DNA of 9,703 nt, from positions 1 to 9,703 of the forward strand of contig JAEWGQ010000104.1 of NCBI GenBank assembly GCA_023388235.1, read 5' to 3'. This DNA comes from Actinomycetes bacterium (lineage in GTDB: Bacteria; Actinomycetota; Actinomycetes; Actinomycetales; Cellulomonadaceae). The translations under genes were made by a program, and so were the position numbers. Positions 5,353 through 9,703 of the stretch are shown here, in pieces (position 1 is the stretch's first letter; the number at the start of each line of letters is the position of its first letter). The notes under the pieces were generated by a model, which saw only the letters and a program-made list of their open reading frames with translations, was not told the origin of the DNA and did no database searches.

Positions 5353-6915
5353 ATGAGCCTGCTCGACGATCACGACGTGTCGCGCTCCACCGAGCGCACC
5401 GTCGCGGCGGCGGGCGCGGCGTCCCCGGCGGAGCACGAGGCCGCCGAGCGGCGGCGTGCCGCCCGCGGCCCGCGCCTGTCCTGGGCCTCGGAGCGGCCGT
5501 TCGACGCCCCGCACGGCACCGCGGCCCCCTCCGGGTGGCGCAGCCAGCACGCGGCGTACCAGATCGAGACGCTGGCCCGCGACGTCGTGCTCGCCACCTC
5601 GATCCCCACGCTGCTGCTGTTCCTCATGCACGGCGTCACGCTCGTGCAGCTCACGTGGGGCCTGATGATCGGCCTGCTGTTCGTCGCGATGGCGGCGATC
5701 GAGCGCGGGTACGACCGGCAGGTCATCGGCGACGGGCACCTGGAGTTCGAGGCCGTGATCCGCGGCGGCGTGCTGAGCGCGGCCGGGCTGGCGCTGCTCG
5801 CCGTCGGCCTCGACGTCGAGGTGCCGCGCACCATCGTGTTCCTCGCCCTGCCCCTGGTCGTGCTCGTGCTCATCACGGCGCGGCACCTGGCGCGGCGCGG
5901 GCTGCACCGCCGGCGCGCCGCGGGCGAGTCGATGCGCCGCACGCTCGTGGTGGGCGACGCGTCCTCGGTCACCCAGATCGTCGACGACCTGCGCGCCCTG
6001 CCGCAGTACGGCTACCAGATCTCCGGGGTGTGCGTGCCCTCGTTCGACGGCCCGCTGCCGCCGCTCGGCGTGCCGGTGCTCGGCACCGTGTCGGACGTCG
6101 TGCAGGTCGCCGTCGACGGGCTGTACGACGTCGTCATCGTCACCGGCTCGGAGCTGTCCGGGCAGGCCCTGCGCCGGCTGTCCTGGGCGCTGCAGCGCAC
6201 GACGGCCGAGCTGGTCGTCGCCCCGGGCATCGTCGAGGTGTTCGGGCCGCGGGTGACGCTCGAGCCGACCGCCGGCCTGTCGCTGATCCACGTGAACGCG
6301 GCGGAGTCGCGGCGCTCGCGCATCATCACCAAGCGCGCGTTCGACACCGCCTTCGCGCTCGGCGCCCTGCTCGTGCTCGCGCCCGCCCTGCTCGTGGTCG
6401 CGGTGGCCGTGCGGCTCACCAGCCCGGGTCCGGTGCTGTTCCGCCAGACGCGGGTCGGCAAGGAGGGCCGCGAGTTCACGATGCTGAAGTTCCGCACGAT
6501 GGTCGTGGACGCGGAGGCGAAGCTCGCCGAGCTGCGCGCGGCCAACCAGGCGGACGGCCCGCTGTTCAAGATGGACCGCGACCCGCGCATCACCCGCATC
6601 GGCCACTTCCTGCGCAAGCACTCCCTGGACGAGCTGCCGCAGCTGATCAACGTGGTGCGCGGCGACATGGCGCTGGTCGGCCCCCGCCCGCCGCTGCCGT
6701 ACGAGGTCGCGCAGTACCGGGAGTCCGCGCGCCGCCGGCTGCTGGTCAAGCCCGGCCTGACCGGGCTGTGGCAGATCAGCGGGCGCGCCGACCTCGCGTG
6801 GGAGGAGGCCGTCAAGCTCGACCTCCGCTACGTGGAGAACTGGTCGATCGCGTTCGACCTCATGATCCTGTGGCGCACCCTCTACGTCGTCGTGAGCGGG
6901 CATGGCGGGCGGTGA
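5353..6915 (+). CDS. polyprenyl-phosphate sugar-1-phosphate transferase (WbaP/WcaJ/CpsE-like initiating enzyme)
   Basis: Moves a sugar-1-phosphate from a nucleotide sugar to undecaprenyl (or related) phosphate at the inner face of the membrane, the first step of a lipid-linked polysaccharide repeat. The 520 residues show a polar N-terminal tail (1-70), four predicted membrane segments (about 78-94, 97-116, 138-156, 158-178), a soluble Rossmann-like region from RTLVVGDASS (196) to about 300, a fifth hydrophobic segment (332-353), and the C-terminal transferase domain. That domain carries SPGPVLFRQTRVG (357-369), FTMLKFRTM (375-383), DPRITRIGHFLRKHSLDELP (410-429) with the catalytic Asp426-Glu427 pair, LVGPRP and VKPGLTGLWQISGR (465-478). 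The start has GGGGGA (5342-5347) five bases upstream. It opens a new transcription unit after a strong terminator. The sugar cannot be read from sequence; glucose, galactose and GlcNAc-type donors all occur in this family. Confidence 0.95.
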   Translation: MSLLDDHDVSRSTERTVAAAGAASPAEHEAAERRRAARGPRLSWASERPFDAPHGTAAPSGWRSQHAAYQIETLARDVVLATSIPTLLLFLMHGVTLVQLTWGLMIGLLFVAMAAIERGYDRQVIGDGHLEFEAVIRGGVLSAAGLALLAVGLDVEVPRTIVFLALPLVVLVLITARHLARRGLHRRRAAGESMRRTLVVGDASSVTQIVDDLRALPQYGYQISGVCVPSFDGPLPPLGVPVLGTVSDVVQVAVDGLYDVVIVTGSELSGQALRRLSWALQRTTAELVVAPGIVEVFGPRVTLEPTAGLSLIHVNAAESRRSRIITKRAFDTAFALGALLVLAPALLVVAVAVRLTSPGPVLFRQTRVGKEGREFTMLKFRTMVVDAEAKLAELRAANQADGPLFKMDRDPRITRIGHFLRKHSLDELPQLINVVRGDMALVGPRPPLPYEVAQYRESARRRLLVKPGLTGLWQISGRADLAWEEAVKLDLRYVENWSIAFDLMILWRTLYVVVSGHGGR

Positions 6916-8071
6916 CGGGGTCGCGCTGGCGCACGACTACGCCACGCAGCGCGGCGGTGCGGAGCGCGTCGCCCTGGTGATGGCCCAGGCGTTCCCCGGC
7001 GCGCCGATGTACACGACCCTCTACCACCCGGCGGGCACGTTCCCGGAGTTCGCGCCGCTCGACGTGCGCACCAGCCCGCTCGACCGGGTCGGGCTGCTGC
7101 GGCGGCACCACCGGCTCGCGCTGCCGCTGCTCGCGCCCGCGGTGCGGGCCACCCCGATCGAGGCGGACGTCGTCCTCGCGTCGTCGACCGGGTGGGCGCA
7201 CGGCTTCCCGGCCTCCGGCCGCAAGGTCGTCTACTGCCACGCCCCCGCGCGCTGGCTCTACCAGACCGACCGGTACCTCGGTCCGGGCCGGGGGGCGCAG
7301 CGCTGGGTGGCCGCCCGGGCGCTCGGCGCGCTGGCGCCGGGGCTGCGGCGCTGGGACCGGGCCGCGGCGGCCACCGCCGACCGGTACCTCGCCAACTCCA
7401 CCGTGACCGCCCGCGCCGTCCGCGAGGTGTACGGGATCGAGGCGGAGATCCTGCCGCCGCCGCCCGCGATGCTCCCGGCCGGGCCCGAGACCCCGGTGCC
7501 GGGCGTCGAGCCGGGGTTCCTGCTGTGCGTCGCGCGGCTGCTGCCCTACAAGAACGTCGACGTCGTCGTCGAGGCGGTCCGCCGCAGCCCCGGCGTGCGG
7601 CTGGTCGTCGTCGGCGACGGGCCCGAGCGGGCCGCGCTCGCCCAGCGCGTCCGCGACCTGCCGCGGGTGCACCTGGTGGGCCGGGTGGACGACGCCCACC
7701 TGCGCTGGCTGTACCGCAGCTGCGCGGCCCTGGTCGCGGCCTCGTACGAGGACTACGGCCTGTCGCCGCTGGAGGCCGCGGCGTTCGGCCGGCCGACCGT
7801 GGCGCTGCGGGACGGCGGCTACCTCGACACCGTCCGCGACGGCGTGACCGGGGAGTTCTTCGACGCTCCCGACCCCGACCTCGTCGCCGACGCCGCCGCC
7901 CGCGCGCTCGCCCGCACCTGGGACCCCCGCGTGCTCACGGCGCACGCCGACGACTTCGCCGCGCCCCGGTTCGTCGACCGGCTGCGCGCCATCGTGCGCG
8001 AGGAGCGCGCCCACCCGGTCGCCGGCGGCGTCCGGCCCGAGCCCGTCCCCACCGAAAGGCGCCCCCGATGA
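6902..8071 (+). CDS. GT4-type glycosyltransferase (group 1)
   Basis: A 389-residue GT-B enzyme predicted to transfer a sugar from a nucleotide donor onto the lipid-linked intermediate made by the preceding transferase, at the cytoplasmic side of the membrane. The N-terminal acceptor domain opens with LAHDYATQRGGAERV (9-23), typical of this subgroup. The donor domain has ARLLPYKNVDVVVEAV with Lys217, the strand VRLVVVGDGPE, and the EX7E motif YEDYGLSPLEAAAFGRP with Glu283 and Glu291. The ATG at 6902 lies inside the end of the previous gene (14-nt overlap). An in-frame TGA at 6893 excludes a longer form, and no good ribosome-binding sequence is seen, so translation is probably coupled. The stop overlaps the next start by 4 nt. 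Donor, acceptor and linkage are unknown. Confidence 0.93.
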   Translation: MAGGDGVALAHDYATQRGGAERVALVMAQAFPGAPMYTTLYHPAGTFPEFAPLDVRTSPLDRVGLLRRHHRLALPLLAPAVRATPIEADVVLASSTGWAHGFPASGRKVVYCHAPARWLYQTDRYLGPGRGAQRWVAARALGALAPGLRRWDRAAAATADRYLANSTVTARAVREVYGIEAEILPPPPAMLPAGPETPVPGVEPGFLLCVARLLPYKNVDVVVEAVRRSPGVRLVVVGDGPERAALAQRVRDLPRVHLVGRVDDAHLRWLYRSCAALVAASYEDYGLSPLEAAAFGRPTVALRDGGYLDTVRDGVTGEFFDAPDPDLVADAAARALARTWDPRVLTAHADDFAAPRFVDRLRAIVREERAHPVAGGVRPEPVPTERRPR

Positions 8072-9703
8072 CCCTCCAGGAGATGTTCCGGACCATCTGG
8101 TTCGGCAAGTGGCTGGTCCTGGTCTCCGTCCTCGCCGCCCTCGGCGGGGCGTGGCTGTACGTCGACGGCCAGGAGCCCGAGTACGCGAGCGAGACCACCG
8201 TGCAGATCGTGGACGCGGAGACGCTCGCCGCGGCCGGCGTCCGGCTCGAGAGCGACCCGGCGCTGGTCACCGGCGACGCCGTCACGACCTCGGCGGCGAC
8301 GGCCCTGGGCGACCCCGGGCTGGCCGACGACCTCGCCGCGCGCACCGACGCCGAGTACGACCAGGAGAGCCCGAACAACGTCGTGATCTCCCAGACCGGC
8401 CTGGACCCCGAGGGCGTGGTGGACGGCGCCAACGCCGTCGCCACCGCGTACGTCGCGGCGCTGCAGGCCCAGTTCGACGACGCCACCGCGGGCATGCAGG
8501 AGCGGCTCACCGAGCTGGCGACGAGCATCGACCAGCAGCAGAAGGCGATCACCGAGACGCGGCGCGCGGCCGCGGCGGCAGCGGCGCTCGCCGGCCCGGC
8601 CGCCGCGCAGGTCGACCCGGTGGAAGGCCTGCTGGAGGCGCAGTACGCCACGACGATGGACCAGTACCAGACGCTGTCGGGGCAGCTCACCCAGGCGCAG
8701 CTGCTCGCGTCGCCCGCGATGATCCTGCGCAACGCCGTGCACGGCACCCTGATCAGCGTGCCGCCGTCGCTGGTCTACGCGGTCGCTGGCCTGGCGGGCC
8801 TGCTCCTCGGCGTCGGCCTCGCGGTCGTCCGCCGCGGCCTGGACACCCGCGTCCGCACCGCGGGTGCCGCCCGCCGCAGCGCCGGCGCCCCCGTGCTCGC
8901 CCGGCTGTCCGGGACCGCGGCCGCCCTGCGGTCCTCCGAGACCGAGGGCACGCTGCCCGTCGCCCGTCGCGAGGCCACCGCGTACACCCGGTCGGTGCGC
9001 GAGCTGCGCACCGCGCTCCAGGCGGCCGTGCAGAACGACTCGGGCACGGCGGTCATCGTGGTGACGGCGGCCGACGTCGAGACGCCCCGCTCGTTCGTCG
9101 CCGCGAACCTGGCGGCGTCCTGGGCGCTGTCGGGCCGCAGCGTCGTCGTGCTCTCCGGCGACCTGCGCCAGCCGCGGCTCAACGCGCTGCTCCCCGCGGT
9201 CGGCGGCGAGCAGGCGACCGCGGCCGACGGCGGGACGGACGCCGCGGACGGCGCGGGCGCGCCGGCGGGGACCGTGGTGGTGCCCACCGCGATCCCGCAC
9301 CTGTCCGTGCACCCCGCGCTGCAGACCGAGCTCGACCCCGCGGACTACCTGGCGTCCGACGAGGTGCGGAGCCTCGTCGACCGGCTGCGGCGCACCGCGG
9401 ACGTCGTGATCATCGACGCGCCCCCGATGCTGGTCGCCGCCGACGCCACCATCCTCGGCTCGTACGCCGACGGCGTGCTGCTCGCCGTGACGATCGGCAG
9501 CACGCGGGTCGCGGCCGTCGAGGAGTCGGCCGACCGGCTGCGCTCCGCGAACGCCGCCCTGCTCGGGCTCGCGCTCGACGGGGTCGCCGAGCGGCGGCAC
9601 GCCGCGTACGAGGCGACCTACGCGTACGCCGGCGCGGCGGCGGAGCCCGGCGCGGAGGCGCCCGCCGGTGCCGGTGACGGCGCGGCGGCGCAGGACGCGG
9701 CGC
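8068..9703 (+). CDS. Wzz/BY-kinase-like polysaccharide co-polymerase, kinase motifs degenerate (partial, 3' end off window)
   Basis: At least 545 residues, open to the window edge. Layout is that of actinobacterial/Gram-positive fused chain-length regulators: a short cytoplasmic N-terminus, membrane segment 1 (about 15-32), an extracytoplasmic region with a Gln/Ala-rich probable coiled coil (about 135-225), membrane segment 2 (about 233-254), then a cytoplasmic P-loop-type domain. Such proteins control polymer length and export, and active ones autophosphorylate on tyrosines. Here the Walker A region (333-347) has lost its glycines and has Arg341 in place of the Lys; Walker A' reads LSGDLRQP, with Ser363 for the first Asp but Asp365 kept; Walker B VVIIDAPP (446-453, Asp450) is intact. 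Tyr514, Tyr518 and Tyr520 form a C-terminal cluster before an Ala/Gly-rich tail. GAAAGG (8054-8059) lies eight bases upstream of the ATG, which overlaps the glycosyltransferase stop by 4 nt. Confidence 0.88.
   Translation, partial: MTLQEMFRTIWFGKWLVLVSVLAALGGAWLYVDGQEPEYASETTVQIVDAETLAAAGVRLESDPALVTGDAVTTSAATALGDPGLADDLAARTDAEYDQESPNNVVISQTGLDPEGVVDGANAVATAYVAALQAQFDDATAGMQERLTELATSIDQQQKAITETRRAAAAAAALAGPAAAQVDPVEGLLEAQYATTMDQYQTLSGQLTQAQLLASPAMILRNAVHGTLISVPPSLVYAVAGLAGLLLGVGLAVVRRGLDTRVRTAGAARRSAGAPVLARLSGTAAALRSSETEGTLPVARREATAYTRSVRELRTALQAAVQNDSGTAVIVVTAADVETPRSFVAANLAASWALSGRSVVVLSGDLRQPRLNALLPAVGGEQATAADGGTDAADGAGAPAGTVVVPTAIPHLSVHPALQTELDPADYLASDEVRSLVDRLRRTADVVIIDAPPMLVAADATILGSYADGVLLAVTIGSTRVAAVEESADRLRSANAALLGLALDGVAERRHAAYEATYAYAGAAAEPGAEAPAGAGDGAAAQDAA

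Noticed and set aside
4135..6903. 922-codon minus-strand open frame opposite rplY, pth and the sugar transferase
   Set aside because: It spans three recognised genes and two intergenic regions, and its translation is His/Arg/Asp/Gln-rich low complexity typical of antisense frames in GC-rich DNA.
8109..9677. Plus-strand frame of 522 codons in the co-polymerase region
   Set aside because: It is an Arg/Gly/Ala-rich shadow with no recognisable motif. The frame starting at 8068 has two membrane segments, a Walker B motif and an ATGA junction, and simply lacks a stop because it runs off the window.

Overview
The window is about three-quarters G+C, codons end almost always in G or C, and GTG starts occur. 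GlmU and L25 carry features seen in Actinomycetota. The order glmU-prs-rplY-pth is a housekeeping block I associate with Micrococcales-type actinobacteria. Taken together this looks like chromosomal DNA of a Cellulomonas-like actinomycete; the genus is a guess from composition and gene order, not a database result.

Layout. (1) 1-304: an unresolved coding edge (either a minus-strand start at 100 or a plus-strand end at 95), then a strong minus-strand intrinsic terminator (156-201) preceded by a minus-strand promoter-like sequence. (2) 305-730, minus strand: a small VOC/glyoxalase-like protein. (3) 731-964: divergent intergenic region with two GC-rich inverted repeats and a probable glmU promoter. 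(4) 965-5130, plus strand: glmU and prs overlap by 4 nt as one transcription unit; rplY (L25/Ctc) follows after a 218-nt spacer with its own promoter-like sequence and a structured leader; pth follows after two strong hairpins. Together these make UDP-GlcNAc (peptidoglycan and glycan precursor), PRPP (nucleotides, His, Trp and NAD), a 5S rRNA-binding ribosomal protein, and recycle peptidyl-tRNA. (5) 5152-5207: a long nested hairpin that closes the housekeeping block. (6) 5208-9703: a new plus-strand unit for a secreted or cell-wall polysaccharide. It holds a membrane polyprenyl-phosphate sugar-1-phosphate transferase that starts the lipid-linked repeat unit, a GT4-type glycosyltransferase overlapping it by 14 nt, and a Wzz/BY-kinase-like polysaccharide co-polymerase overlapping that by 4 nt and running off the right edge.

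Most notable: the co-polymerase keeps the two membrane segments, the BY-kinase fold and a C-terminal tyrosine cluster, but its Walker A and Walker A' motifs are degenerate, so it looks like a pseudokinase. Non-coding points worth checking are the helically phased A-tracts upstream of the polysaccharide operon, the rplY leader, and the terminator-containing leader at the left edge. I saw no rRNA, tRNA, CRISPR array, insertion sequence, phage gene or attachment site, and nothing that clearly amounts to a wholly new system.
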